Below are positions 7,776-17,069 of a DNA stretch of 64,000 nucleotides, in pieces. Source of the DNA: Novosphingobium taihuense (GTDB lineage: Bacteria > Pseudomonadota > Alphaproteobacteria > Sphingomonadales > Sphingomonadaceae). The stretch is taken from positions 1 through 64,000 of the forward strand of contig NZ_VLKJ01000002.1 in assembly GCF_007830315.1 (NCBI RefSeq), written 5' to 3'. Positions within the stretch are counted from its first letter, which is position 1, and each line of letters starts with the position of its first letter. The position numbers were made by a program, and so were the translations under genes. The notes below the pieces were generated by a model. It did no database searches and was not told the DNA's origin. It worked only from the letters and a program-made list of their open reading frames with translations.

Positions 7776-9359
7776 TCAATTGCGCCCCTCCAGCAGGCCC
7801 TTCGCGATCACCTGTGCCTGAATTTCTGCGGCACCTTCGAAGATGCTGAGAATGCGCGCGTCGCACAGCACGCGGCTGATCTCGTATTCGAGGGCATAAC
7901 CGTTGCCGCCGTGGATCTGCAATGCGGCATCGGCATTGGCCCATGCGGTGCGCGCGGCGAGGAGCTTGGCCATTCCCGCCTCGATATCGCAGCGCTTGCC
8001 CGAATCCTTGGCGCGGGCGGCGGCATAAGTAAGCTCGCGGGCCATGACGACGTCGACGAGGCTCATCGCCAGCTTGTCGGCGACACGGGGAAATTGGACG
8101 ATAGCCTTGCCGAACTGCTTGCGATTCAGCGCATAATCCAGTCCGAGTTCCAAAGCGCGACGGGCTACGCCGACGGCGCGGGCAGCGGTCTGGATGCGGG
8201 CGCCTTCGAATGTGCGCATCAGTTGCTTGAAACCCTGCCCTTCCTCGCCACCGAGCAGGGCATCGGCGGGCGCGGCCATGCCGTCAAACTGCAGCGCATA
8301 TTCGCGCATGCCGCGATAGCCGAGGACTTCGATCTCGCTGCCGGTCATGCCCTGGGCGGGGAACGGCTCGGCCTCGCTGCCGCGTGGCTTGGGGACGAGC
8401 AGCATCGACAGGCCGGCATAGCCCTTGGCTTCCGGCAACGTGCGGGCGAGCAGGGTCATCATGTCTGACCGGGCGGCGTGGGTGATCCAGGTCTTGGCGC
8501 CGTCGATAACCCATTCGCCTGACGCAGAACGGCGCGCGCGGGTCTGGAGCGAGCCGAGGTCGGAGCCGGTATCGGGTTCGGTGAAGACGGCGGTGGGCAG
8601 GACCTCTCCGCTGGCGATGGCCGGGAGCCAATGGGCCTTCTGGTCTGGTGTGCCGCCGAGCACGATCAGTTCCCCGGCGATCTCTGATCGGGTGCCGAGG
8701 GAGCCTGCGCCGATCCATCCGCGCGACAGCTCTTCGGTGACAACGCACATCACCAGCTTGCCGAGGCCGAGGCCGCCGAACTCTTCGGGAATGCACACGC
8801 CGAAGGTGCCGAGATCGGCCATGGCGTGCACGGTCTCATCGGGGATCAGGGCGTTGGCGAGGTGCCACTTGTGTGCGTGGGGCAGGATCTGCGCATCGGT
8901 GAACCGGCGGAACTGGTCACGGATGGTGTCGAGGTCGGCATCGCCGAAGCTGTCGGATGGCCACTGGCCCTGAGTGAGCGCGGCTGCGATTTCGGCGCGG
9001 GTCTGGGCATGGTCGACAGCGATCATGTCGGCGCAGGTCTCGGCCAGGACGCGTGCGGCTTGGCCAAGCCCGAGGTCTGCAGGGCGGACAATCTCGTTCT
9101 GCCCCATCGGCAACCCGCCGACGAGCTGTGCGAGCGTTTCGGCAAAGGCGAGGCGGGCGACGGCATGGTCGAGCGCGGAACCGCTGCGCGCAGCCCATGT
9201 GGCAGTAGCTTCGAGTGCGGCAACGCTGGTGGCGATCCAGGCGAAGCCGTGGGCTGCGCGTTGGCGCTCGTCAATGCGTGAACCCTCCAATAGCGCTGCC
9301 AGAGCAGCCCTTGCCGCTGCCTGATAGTCCCGCGCTGCGACCAGTTCGCTATTGAACAT
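7776..9359 (-). CDS. mcd: Methylsuccinyl-CoA dehydrogenase-like acyl-CoA dehydrogenase
   Basis: 527 residues, about 140 longer at the N-terminus than ordinary acyl-CoA dehydrogenases. That extension ([37 protein letters not shown]) is the hallmark of (2S)-methylsuccinyl-CoA dehydrogenase of the ethylmalonyl-CoA pathway. Flavin-binding motifs are [15 protein letters not shown] and [13 protein letters not shown]; the catalytic glutamate is in IFEGAAEIQ near residue 510. It would oxidise methylsuccinyl-CoA to mesaconyl-CoA with FAD and electron-transfer flavoprotein. Other pathway genes (ccr, ecm, mcl) are not nearby, so a different role, such as branched dicarboxyl-CoA oxidation, remains possible. 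Divergent from the MarR gene. Confidence 0.78.
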   Translation of the reverse strand: MFNSELVAARDYQAAARAALAALLEGSRIDERQRAAHGFAWIATSVAALEATATWAARSGSALDHAVARLAFAETLAQLVGGLPMGQNEIVRPADLGLGQAARVLAETCADMIAVDHAQTRAEIAAALTQGQWPSDSFGDADLDTIRDQFRRFTDAQILPHAHKWHLANALIPDETVHAMADLGTFGVCIPEEFGGLGLGKLVMCVVTEELSRGWIGAGSLGTRSEIAGELIVLGGTPDQKAHWLPAIASGEVLPTAVFTEPDTGSDLGSLQTRARRSASGEWVIDGAKTWITHAARSDMMTLLARTLPEAKGYAGLSMLLVPKPRGSEAEPFPAQGMTGSEIEVLGYRGMREYALQFDGMAAPADALLGGEEGQGFKQLMRTFEGARIQTAARAVGVARRALELGLDYALNRKQFGKAIVQFPRVADKLAMSLVDVVMARELTYAAARAKDSGKRCDIEAGMAKLLAARTAWANADAALQIHGGNGYALEYEISRVLCDARILSIFEGAAEIQAQVIAKGLLEGRN

Positions 9360-9411
9360 TCTGCTCTTTTTCCGGATTGAAGATTGTAAGCATTGCTATT
9401 ATCGCCACAGT

Positions 9412-9861
9412 ATGAATGTCAACGTGGCCTTCTTGTCATCTGATATCGGACGCCTGTTCCGCAAGCGGTTTGCCGCGAGCGCGCAGCACTTCGGCGTGAC
9501 CGGGCCGCAGTGGCGGATGCTGGCAGCGATCCTGCGCGAGCCGGGCACCAACCAGGGCGCGCTGGCAAACTGGCTCGAAGTCGAGCCGATCACGGCCGGC
9601 CGAATGATCGACCGGCTCGAGAAGATGGAGCTAGTCGAGCGGCGGCACGATCCTTCGGACCGCAGGTGCTGGTGCCTGCACCTGACGGCGAAGGGCGAGG
9701 ACCTTGTCAGGCACATGGCGCCTCTTGCCCAGCAGGCGATCAACGAAGCGGTTTCGGGACTTTCCGACGAGGACCATGCCCTGCTGCTCGCCCTGCTCGA
9801 GCGAGTCCGGTCCAACCTTTCCAACGATGCAACTCCTGAAGCGAACCTGATCCATGGCTGA
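9412..9861 (+). CDS. MarR-family transcriptional regulator
   Basis: 149 residues from ATG 9412. An upstream frame reaches 9352 but would overlap the divergent gene start. The winged helix lies at about residues 30-100: TGPQWRMLAAILREPG, then NQGALANWLEVEPITAGRMI, wing DPSDRRCWCLHLTAKG. It overlaps the efflux adaptor gene by 8 bases, so it likely represses this emrAB-type operon and responds to its substrates. It may also act on the divergent mcd gene, since both starts are only about 50 bases apart. Confidence 0.88.
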   Translation: MNVNVAFLSSDIGRLFRKRFAASAQHFGVTGPQWRMLAAILREPGTNQGALANWLEVEPITAGRMIDRLEKMELVERRHDPSDRRCWCLHLTAKGEDLVRHMAPLAQQAINEAVSGLSDEDHALLLALLERVRSNLSNDATPEANLIHG

Positions 9862-10939
9862 GGCTGACCCCTTCCCCAACCAGACCAAGACGGCCGAGAC
9901 CACGCCTGCGGCGCAAGCGGCCAGCGACCATGCCGGAGCGACGCGTTCGAAGCGGATGCGCACGATATTGATGATCCTGGGACCGGTTGCGGCGGTGGCC
10001 GGCGGCCTGTGGTACTGGTTCGGCAACCCAGGCGTGGTGGAAACCGACAACGCCTATATCAAGCAGGACATTGTTGCCGTGGCGGGCGAGATCACCGGGC
10101 TGATCACGCAGGTAAAGGTGCGTGACAACCAGCACGTGAAAGCGGGTGACGTGCTGTTCACGATCGATCCTTCGACCTTTGCCGCAACCGTTCAGCAGGC
10201 CGATGCCCAGATTGCGACCGCGCAGGCCAGAGTGACCGCACTGAACGCCGATGTTGCCGCCAAGGCTGCAGACCTCGCTGCGGCGGGCGACGATCTCGCG
10301 CTGGCGCAGGCCAACCTCGCGCGCGAAAAGGCTTTGATGGACAAGGGGTTCAATACTCGCGCGCGGATGGATGCGGCAGAGCATGCCGTGGCCGTGGCGC
10401 GCGACAAGATCGTCTCGATCCGCGCCGAGGTGGAACAGGCACGGGCAGAACTGGCCAACGGTGCGCAAGTGCCGGGGGTCAATCCCGCGATCGCCGCGGC
10501 GCAGGCCAACCGGGCCAAGGCGACGCTCGATATCGAGCGCACGGTCGTCCGCGCGCCGGCCGATGGCGTGATCACGCAAGTCTCGCGACTTCAGGTGGGG
10601 CAGATGGTGTTCCCTGGCGTGCCGATGCTGTCGATCGTGCGCGATGGCAGTGCTCGGGTGGAGGCGAACTTCAAGGAGACCGACCTCAATCACATGCGCC
10701 CGGGCCAGCCTGCCGAGATCGAGATCGACGCCTATCCGGGGCTCAGGCTGAAGGGCCATGTCGATTCCATCGGTGCTGGCACGGGGTCGGAATTCTCGGT
10801 GCTTCCGGCGCAGAACGCGACGGGCAACTGGGTCAAGGTCATCCAGCGCGTGCCGGTGCGCATCGCCATAGACAGCAAGTCCGAGCGGCCACTCATCGCG
10901 GGGCTGAGCTCCGACGTCACGGTTCATGTCGGGAAGTAG
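9854..10939 (+). CDS. EmrA/HlyD-family periplasmic adaptor of a multidrug efflux pump
   Basis: 361 residues. One N-terminal transmembrane segment (about residues 36-55), then VVETDNAYIKQDIVAVAGEI (biotinyl-lipoyl half), an alpha-helical hairpin at about 90-215, and the second lipoyl half with ERTVVRAPADGVITQV and a beta-barrel (ARVEANFKETDLNHMRPGQ). This is the typical EmrA layout. It would bridge the inner-membrane transporter encoded next and an outer-membrane TolC channel, which is not encoded in this operon. Overlaps both neighbours by 8 and 14 bases. Confidence 0.9.
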   Translation: MAEADPFPNQTKTAETTPAAQAASDHAGATRSKRMRTILMILGPVAAVAGGLWYWFGNPGVVETDNAYIKQDIVAVAGEITGLITQVKVRDNQHVKAGDVLFTIDPSTFAATVQQADAQIATAQARVTALNADVAAKAADLAAAGDDLALAQANLAREKALMDKGFNTRARMDAAEHAVAVARDKIVSIRAEVEQARAELANGAQVPGVNPAIAAAQANRAKATLDIERTVVRAPADGVITQVSRLQVGQMVFPGVPMLSIVRDGSARVEANFKETDLNHMRPGQPAEIEIDAYPGLRLKGHVDSIGAGTGSEFSVLPAQNATGNWVKVIQRVPVRIAIDSKSERPLIAGLSSDVTVHVGK

Positions 10940-12458
10940 CGCGGAGATACCGCCACTCGTCTCGCGCAACCGGCCGCTGATGCTGGTCGGCGCGATGGCG
11001 GCGATGGTCATGTACACGCTCGACACGACGATCGCGAACGTTGCGCTTCCGCACATGACCGCCTCGCTCGGCGCGACTCAGGATACGATCACCTGGGTGC
11101 TGACGAGCTACGTGCTGGCCTCGGCCGTCGCGCTGCCCCTGGCGGGTTGGCTGGTCGACAGGTTCGGAATCCGCACGATGATGCTGGCCTCGGTCCTGCT
11201 GTTCACAGCCGCGTCAATGCTGTGCGGCGCGGCGCAGAGCCTGGAGCAGATGGTGTTGTTCCGCATCCTCCAAGGGCTTGGCGGCGCGTTCCTGTCGCCA
11301 CTGGCGCAAACGGTCACGCTCGATTCGAGCACGGCTGCAGAGCGGCCCAAGATGATGGGCATCTATACGCAGGGGGTGATGCTCGGGCCGATTACTGGTC
11401 CGATTATTGGCGGGTTCCTGACAGACAATTACAATTGGCGCTGGGTGTTTTATGTGAACCTGCCAGTCGGCCTGATCTGTTTCGTGCTGCTGTTATTTTA
11501 CCTGCCCAAGACGCCGACCAAGCAGCGTCGGGTGGACTTTACGGGCTGGGTGCTGGTGGCGCTCACCGTGTCGGCGCTGCAATTGATCCTGGACCGCGGT
11601 CTGACGCTTGACTGGTTCGCATCTGCCGAGATCGTGACTTATGCCGTTGTCGCCTTGGCCTGTGCCTGGCTGGCCGTGTTCCACTTGTCGGGCACAGCCA
11701 ATCCGCTGTTTCCGGCAGGCCTGTTCCGCGACCGCAACTTCTCGGTGGGACTTGCCTTCATGTTCCTGGTCGGGCTCGTCATCATGTCGGTCATGGCGCT
11801 GCTGCCGGGACTTCTCCAGCAGATCTATGGCTACACGCCGATGCAGTCAGGCATGCTGCTCGCGCCGCGCGGGATCGGCATGCTGGCGTCGATCACGCTG
11901 TTCGGGCGCTTCATGGACAAAGTGGATGCCCGCGCGCTGCTGGCGCTGGGATTGCTGCTGATGGGCGCATCGTTGTGGTTGATGACGGGATGGTCGCTGA
12001 CAATGCCCCGCGGCCCGATCATCGCGGCCGGTTTGCTACAGGGCCTTGGCCTCAGCTTCACGTTCATGCCAATGAACCTGATCTCGTTCGCGACCCTGCC
12101 ACCGCAATACCGAACCGACGCTGCAAGCCTTGGCAACCTGATGCGCAATCTCGGTTCGTCGATCGGGATTTCGGCGGCCTCGGTGGAACTTGCACGGAAT
12201 ATCCAGGTCAACCATGCCGAGTTGGGCGCGCACGTGACGCGCACGCTGGTTCCGTTCGATCTTGACCGGATAACTGCCTATGGCGGGGCGGCCGACGCGA
12301 TGCTGCGAGTGATGGATGGCATGGTCAACCAGCAGGCGGCGATGATCGCCTACATCAACGACTTCTACGTCTTGTCTCTAGCTTGCTTCCTCGCAATCCC
12401 GATGTTGGTACTGGTACGCCCAGCCAAGCGACAGACAGAGCCCAAGCTCTCAAAGTAA
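10926..12458 (+). CDS. EmrB-type MFS drug:H+ antiporter (DHA2, 14 TM)
   Basis: 510 residues, hydrophobic throughout with about 14 predicted membrane helices. Signatures: LDTTIANVALPHM (motif D1 of DHA2), WLVDRFGIRTMML (motif A) and GVMLGPITGPIIGG (motif C, antiporter motif). It exports drugs, fatty acids or uncouplers with the upstream adaptor. The gene ends close to a hairpin that belongs to the opposite-strand folD transcript. Substrate not predictable. Confidence 0.9.
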   Translation: MSGSSAEIPPLVSRNRPLMLVGAMAAMVMYTLDTTIANVALPHMTASLGATQDTITWVLTSYVLASAVALPLAGWLVDRFGIRTMMLASVLLFTAASMLCGAAQSLEQMVLFRILQGLGGAFLSPLAQTVTLDSSTAAERPKMMGIYTQGVMLGPITGPIIGGFLTDNYNWRWVFYVNLPVGLICFVLLLFYLPKTPTKQRRVDFTGWVLVALTVSALQLILDRGLTLDWFASAEIVTYAVVALACAWLAVFHLSGTANPLFPAGLFRDRNFSVGLAFMFLVGLVIMSVMALLPGLLQQIYGYTPMQSGMLLAPRGIGMLASITLFGRFMDKVDARALLALGLLLMGASLWLMTGWSLTMPRGPIIAAGLLQGLGLSFTFMPMNLISFATLPPQYRTDAASLGNLMRNLGSSIGISAASVELARNIQVNHAELGAHVTRTLVPFDLDRITAYGGAADAMLRVMDGMVNQQAAMIAYINDFYVLSLACFLAIPMLVLVRPAKRQTEPKLSK

Positions 12459-12464
12459 GAATCA

Positions 12465-12502
12465 AGAAGACAAAAAAGGGGGCTGACTTGCGCCAGCCCC
12501 TT
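12465..12502 (-). terminator. Rho-independent terminator of folD
   Basis: On the minus strand, downstream of folD, GGGGCTG (12500-12494), loop GCGCAAGT and CAGCCCC (12485-12479) make a 7-bp GC-rich stem followed by C and TTTTTTG. This is a classic intrinsic terminator. On the plus strand the A-run precedes the stem, so it would not end the emrB transcript by this mechanism. Confidence 0.8.
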
Positions 12503-12595
12503 GGAAAGTTTGGGAGAGGATGCCTGAAAGGCACCCCCTCTATCCACTTTGGCGCCCCATGCTGCAAGTGCGAACGGCGCTAAGTGAGTTGCAAA

Positions 12596-13459
12596 TCATG
12601 CATGCGATGCGCGCTTCGCGGCCAGAACCGTGTTGCTAAGCAGACAAGCGATGGTCATCGGGCCTACTCCGCCGGGTACGGGCGTAACTGCCTTGGCATG
12701 GTCAAGCTCATGCGTGGCGCAATCGCCAACGATCCTGGTGTTGCCATCGTGATCGACCACGCGGGTGATGCCGACATCGATGACCACCGCGCCGGGCTTT
12801 ACCCAGTAGCCGCGCACGAGATGCGGGGCACCGGCTGCGGCGACGATGATATCTGCCTTGCGCGCAACATCGGGCAGGTCCTTCGTTTCGATGTGGGTGA
12901 CGGTGACGGTTGCCTCGCGCTCCAGCAGCAACATCGAAACGGGCTTGCCGACGATGTTCGACTTGCCGATGACCACGACGTTAAGGCCACGATAGTCGTC
13001 GATCACGCTGTCGAGCAGGAGCATGACGCCAAGCGGGGTGCAGGGCACGAGGCCACCGGTGCCGGTGGACAGGCGGCCGACGTTGACCGGATGGAAGCCG
13101 TCGACGTCCTTGCCGGGGTCGATCCGGTCGAGCACCAGCGCGGCGTCGATGTGCTTGGGCAGCGGAAGCTGGACGAGGATGCCGTGGATCGCGGGATCGG
13201 CGTTCAACTCGTCGATCAGGCCAAGCACGGTTTCTTGCGGCGTATCGGCGGGCAGACGGTGCTCGATCGAGCGGATGCCGGCCTTGCGGCACTGACTTAT
13301 CTTGCGACCGACATAGACTTCGCTTGCCGGATCATTGCCGACGAGGATGACGGCAAGACCAGGTGCCGTGCCGCCGCTCGCAACGATATCCGCCACGTCC
13401 TGTGCGGTGCGCGCCAGCACTTGCGCAGCAAGCGCCTTTCCATCGATAATCTGGGCCAT
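12596..13459 (-). CDS. folD: Bifunctional methylenetetrahydrofolate dehydrogenase/cyclohydrolase
   Basis: 287 residues, the usual FolD length. YVGRKISQC carries the catalytic lysine (YxxxK), followed by GILVQLPLPKHI, DVDGFHPVN and GKSNIVGKPVSMLL (NADP-binding) and the C-terminal TPVPGGVGPMT. It interconverts 5,10-methylene-THF and 10-formyl-THF in the cytosol for one-carbon metabolism. The gene lies 42 bases downstream of a phosphohexomutase gene on the same strand, but an inverted repeat in the gap suggests separate control or its own promoter. Housekeeping gene. Confidence 0.95.
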   Translation of the reverse strand: MAQIIDGKALAAQVLARTAQDVADIVASGGTAPGLAVILVGNDPASEVYVGRKISQCRKAGIRSIEHRLPADTPQETVLGLIDELNADPAIHGILVQLPLPKHIDAALVLDRIDPGKDVDGFHPVNVGRLSTGTGGLVPCTPLGVMLLLDSVIDDYRGLNVVVIGKSNIVGKPVSMLLLEREATVTVTHIETKDLPDVARKADIIVAAAGAPHLVRGYWVKPGAVVIDVGITRVVDHDGNTRIVGDCATHELDHAKAVTPVPGGVGPMTIACLLSNTVLAAKRASHA

Positions 13460-13480
13460 TCCTGTTCCTCAACCGATAAT

Positions 13481-13499
13481 TTGTATGTGTTGCATACAA
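13481..13499. promoter_or_regulatory. Inverted repeat TTGTATG-N5-CATACAA upstream of folD
   Basis: A perfect 7-bp inverted repeat with the 5-base spacer TGTTG in the 42-base gap between the hexomutase stop and the folD start. The form TTGTATn..nATACAA is like operators of GntR/FCD regulators; a similar TTGCATACA is in the matR-matB intergenic region. Regulator identity is not known. Confidence 0.4.
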
Positions 13500-13501
13500 T
13501 A

Positions 13502-15025
13502 TTAGCGGTGGGCGTCGCGGAACGCAACCGCCTCTGGCACGACATCAGCCAGGACATGGGCCAGGGCGCGGGCGTTGAGATCCTGCGCCTTCTCCTCGCT
13601 TTCCGCCTCACTGTAGCAACGCAGTTCAGGCGCATTCCCCGAGGGTCGGAAGTGGATGATCGCGCCATCGGCAAAGGTCATGCGATAGCCGTCTGTCGTA
13701 TCGATGGCGGTGGGGAAACCGGCAATGTCGCCGAACAGGCGGGCGATGCGGGCGAGTTGTTCGTCCTCCGGCCCATGCGACAGGAAGGCGATGAGCGCGG
13801 CGCTGTTGTCCTGCGGGAAATCGGCGACGCGATCGGAGAAAGTGAAGCGCGGGGGCAGTTCGGCTACCACATCGGCAAGCGGGCGGTCCTTGGCGTTCAG
13901 CACAACTGCGATGATCGGCAGCAGGGCGTCGCGCGTCGGCAATGCGGCCAGATCGTCCACCTTGCTGCCGAGCAGGAAGCCGCCATTGGCCTCATAGCCG
14001 CAGACGCGAGCGGCAGGGTCGGCCTCGGCAGCGTCCATCATCGCGCGGATCACATAGGGCGAGCCGATCCGGGTGCGCACTACGGACGGAGCCGTGCTGC
14101 TGAGTTCGAGAACGGTGTTGGAGCTGACCGGCGTGACCACCACGTCTGCAGCCACTGCGCGGGCGCAGAGAAGGCCGACGATGTCACCCCGCAGCCAGGT
14201 GCCTGTGGCATCGGCGACCAGCGGACGGTCGGAATCGCCATCGGTGGAAATGATCACGTCGACCTTGTTCTGAGCAGCCCACTGCGCGGCAAGATCGATG
14301 TCCTCCTGCCGGATCGCCTCGGTATCGACCGGCACGAAGACCGTCTCGCGCCCGAAGGGCACGGCTGTGGCGCCCAGTGCCTCGACCGCGCGGACGAGGA
14401 CGTCCCGACCGACTGCTGTGTGCTGATAGACGCCGATCGTCATCCCGGCGAGCGCATCGGCACCGAAATGGCGTACGTAGCGCGCAATGTATTCGTCAAC
14501 GACCTCGGTGACGGCGGGCATTTCGACCGGGTCGAGCAGGCTGTCATCATTGCCGAAGCGGGCCGGGTCCTGCGCCACGCGCTGGGAGACGATGCCGCCT
14601 TCGTCGCTCTTGAGCACTTCGCCATGGGGGCGATAGAACTTGATGCCGTTGCGGTCTGCCGGGATGTGGCTGCCGGTGACCATGATCGAGGGCATGCCGA
14701 TCCCCATGGCGTGGAAGGCCAGCGCAGGTGTGGGCGTGAGGCCGCAGAACACGACCTCGCCACCGCAATCGCGCACGGCCGTGGCGCAAGCGGCGAGGAT
14801 GCGGGGCGTGCTCACGCGCAGATCACCGGCAAGAGCGACGCGATCACCGGAAGAGAACTCTCCGATCTGGCGAAGATACTGGAGAAATGCCGTTGCATAG
14901 GCGTGGCAGAGCTTGTCGGTCATGGCCACGGCCAGACCTCGCACGCCGCTAGTGCCGAAGGGCACCCCGCTGCTTGCCATGAGTTCGGCTACAGTCACGC
15001 CGCCTTCGATCGACATATCATTCAT
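13502..15025 (-). CDS. Phosphomannomutase/phosphoglucomutase (alpha-D-phosphohexomutase)
   Basis: 507 residues from ATG 15025; a TTG two codons upstream is less likely. All four active-site regions are present: VTGSHIPADRNG (phosphoserine loop), DGDSDRPLVAD (Mg2+ loop), GYEANGGF (sugar-binding) and RPSGNAPELRCYSEA (phosphate-binding). It isomerises hexose-6-phosphate to hexose-1-phosphate for nucleotide-sugar and exopolysaccharide synthesis. N-terminal PFGTSGVRGLAV is also typical. Whether mannose or glucose is preferred cannot be read. Probably monocistronic or leading into folD. Confidence 0.88.
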   Translation of the reverse strand: MNDMSIEGGVTVAELMASSGVPFGTSGVRGLAVAMTDKLCHAYATAFLQYLRQIGEFSSGDRVALAGDLRVSTPRILAACATAVRDCGGEVVFCGLTPTPALAFHAMGIGMPSIMVTGSHIPADRNGIKFYRPHGEVLKSDEGGIVSQRVAQDPARFGNDDSLLDPVEMPAVTEVVDEYIARYVRHFGADALAGMTIGVYQHTAVGRDVLVRAVEALGATAVPFGRETVFVPVDTEAIRQEDIDLAAQWAAQNKVDVIISTDGDSDRPLVADATGTWLRGDIVGLLCARAVAADVVVTPVSSNTVLELSSTAPSVVRTRIGSPYVIRAMMDAAEADPAARVCGYEANGGFLLGSKVDDLAALPTRDALLPIIAVVLNAKDRPLADVVAELPPRFTFSDRVADFPQDNSAALIAFLSHGPEDEQLARIARLFGDIAGFPTAIDTTDGYRMTFADGAIIHFRPSGNAPELRCYSEAESEEKAQDLNARALAHVLADVVPEAVAFRDAHR

Positions 15026-15329
15026 ATACAACAGTTTTCCATTTCAAAGCCGATGCGTACCGAGCAGCTGCAGCACGCACCCACGATCAGACCGGCTTAA
15101 CCACACCGGAGATGCCTTGGCAAAGGCGCACTCCTCCTCACCGAACCGGACGCTCCGTTGTCGGTTCCCCCGGATCGTAATCTTGCCGCACTATTTCGGC
15201 TTTGTGGCAGACCCGTGTCCGGGAGGGGCTCTTGCAGTTCAGCAAAAAAAGTTCACACAACATTGCCACAAAGACATCAAAGCGCCTCCACTTGTGCTGC
15301 ACTTGCGAAGATTGGATTAGCCCAAGATC
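15026..15329. other. Intergenic region, divergent promoters of hexomutase and ABC unit
   Basis: About 300 bases with no gene I can support. It must carry promoters in both directions. I note an A-run at 15245-15251 (CAAAAAAAGTTCACACAAC) and TATACAACAG next to the hexomutase start, but no clear operator, terminator or RNA structure. Confidence 0.5.
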
Positions 15330-17066
15330 ATGGCCGTTGCCCACTCCGAAACGTCAACGGGAGCGAACCATCACCACGTACCGACGGTCCGCGACTTTTT
15401 CCGCTGGTCGAATCAGGTACTTGCCCCTGATGGCGCGTTTATCCGGCTGGCACTGCTGTTCGGTGCTGCAATATCGCTGCTTTCGCTGGCGACGCCGATT
15501 TCGGTGCAATTGCTGATCAATTCGGTCGCCAACACCGCCCTGCCCGCTCCGCTGCTGACGCTGGCGGCGATTCTCTTTGCCCTTCTCTTGCTGTCCGGCA
15601 TCCTCAGCGCGTTCCGGGTGCATCTGCTGGCCAAATTCGAGCGGAGGTTCTTCGCCCGGCTCGTGGCAGAGATCACATTGCGCGCGGTTCACGCCCAGAA
15701 CCCGTTCTTCGTCGATTCCCGACGCGGAGACCTGTTCAATCGCTTCTTTGACATGGGAGTGGTGCAAAAGGCGCTGACCAGCCTGCTGATCGGCGGCTTC
15801 ACCATTGTCCTGCAAAGCTTTGTGGGGCTGCTGGTGACGAGCTTCTACCACCCGTTCTTCCTTGCCTTCAATCTGGTGCTGGTGCTGCTGGTCCTGCTCA
15901 TCTGGCGCGTCTGGGCGAATTCTTCGATCGCCAGCGCCGTGACCAAGAGCCACGCCAAGCACGCGACCGCACATTGGCTGGGCACGGTGGGCGGCTCCAA
16001 CGGCGTCTACAAGTCGAGCCGGCACATGGCCTATGCCATCCGCCGGTCCGAGGACATGACCGCGAACTACGTGTCGGCCCATCGCCGCCACTTCCGCTAT
16101 ACCTTCGGCCAGACCCTCGCTCTGCTGCTGCTCTATGCGCTGGCGAGTGCGGGTCTGCTGGCGCTGGGCGGGTGGCTGATCCTTCAGGGTGAGCTTTCGA
16201 TCGGCCAGCTGGTGGCTGCAGAGCTGATCCTTTCGGGCGTGTTCTACGGCATCGCCCAGCTCGGCACCTATCTCGAAGTGTTCTACGAGCTGGCGGCGAG
16301 CCTCGAGGAGTTGAACCTGTTCTGGGAAGTGCCGCAGGAAGGCGCGCCTCTCGCCGGGACAGAGGGCGACGCTGCGCGGCTGGTGGATGGGTCTATCCGC
16401 CTGCGCCAGGTCGAACATGGCCCGCATCGCTTCGACTTTGCCGTGCCCGGCGGCGCGCAAGTGGGCGTGCTTGCCGCGCCCGGCGTGGAGCGCACGCTGG
16501 CGACGCTGCTAAAGCGGCTGGAAGTGCCACGCAGCGGCTTCGTCTCGGTCGGCGGCGCGGACCTTTCGACATTCGACATGTACCGCCTGCGTTCTGACGT
16601 GATCGTGCTCGACCGCCCGACCATCGTCGAGATGTCGGTGCGGGAATACCTCGGCCTCAGTGCACCCGACCGGCCCGACGCGATGATCCAGGCGCTGGAG
16701 CTTGTCGGGCTCGACCGGCGCGTCGGAGCGCTGGATGGCGGGCTCGATGCCCTGCTTTCCAGCACGGGCTTCCCCTTGACGGTGGGCGAAACGATGACGC
16801 TGAAACTGGCGGGGGCCGTGCTGGCGCGTCCGCGCGTGCTGATGCTTTCACCGATCTACGACATGCTGCCGCCCGAACGGCTCGATGGCGTGTTCGCAGC
16901 GCTGCGCGAGCATGGCACAACGATCCTCCAGTTCACCGCCCGCCCCGAGGGACTGATGCGCGACCGCTGGTTGTGGCTTGGCCCGAACGATCAGCGCGAA
17001 GGCGCCTGCCTTGAAGATATCGAGCCGTTCGTCCGCGGCGAAGGTTTCGCGCAGGGGGAGCGCTAA
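15330..17066 (+). CDS. ABC exporter-like protein with a degenerate, probably ATP-inactive nucleotide-binding domain
   Basis: 578 residues. Residues 35-330 form a type I ABC exporter membrane domain with about six helices. Residues 353-578 have the length and order of an ABC ATPase, but every motif is altered. Walker A reads APGVERTL (382-389), with Lys replaced by Arg and two glycines missing. The signature is LTVGE (483-487) rather than LSGGQ. Walker B reads VLMLSPIYD (503-511), with Asp and Glu replaced by Ser and Pro. The switch histidine is absent near 535. ATP hydrolysis by this chain alone is therefore unlikely. An adaptor (3 bases downstream) and TolC-like protein complete a type I-like machine. 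It may need a separate ATPase, or bind without hydrolysis. Confidence 0.82.
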   Translation: MAVAHSETSTGANHHHVPTVRDFFRWSNQVLAPDGAFIRLALLFGAAISLLSLATPISVQLLINSVANTALPAPLLTLAAILFALLLLSGILSAFRVHLLAKFERRFFARLVAEITLRAVHAQNPFFVDSRRGDLFNRFFDMGVVQKALTSLLIGGFTIVLQSFVGLLVTSFYHPFFLAFNLVLVLLVLLIWRVWANSSIASAVTKSHAKHATAHWLGTVGGSNGVYKSSRHMAYAIRRSEDMTANYVSAHRRHFRYTFGQTLALLLLYALASAGLLALGGWLILQGELSIGQLVAAELILSGVFYGIAQLGTYLEVFYELAASLEELNLFWEVPQEGAPLAGTEGDAARLVDGSIRLRQVEHGPHRFDFAVPGGAQVGVLAAPGVERTLATLLKRLEVPRSGFVSVGGADLSTFDMYRLRSDVIVLDRPTIVEMSVREYLGLSAPDRPDAMIQALELVGLDRRVGALDGGLDALLSSTGFPLTVGETMTLKLAGAVLARPRVLMLSPIYDMLPPERLDGVFAALREHGTTILQFTARPEGLMRDRWLWLGPNDQREGACLEDIEPFVRGEGFAQGER

Positions 17067-17069
17067 GCC

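Noticed and set aside
12584..15100. 838-codon open frame on the plus strand
   Set aside because: It runs antisense to both folD and the phosphohexomutase, has no family signature and no ribosome-binding site. High GC content creates such long shadow frames.
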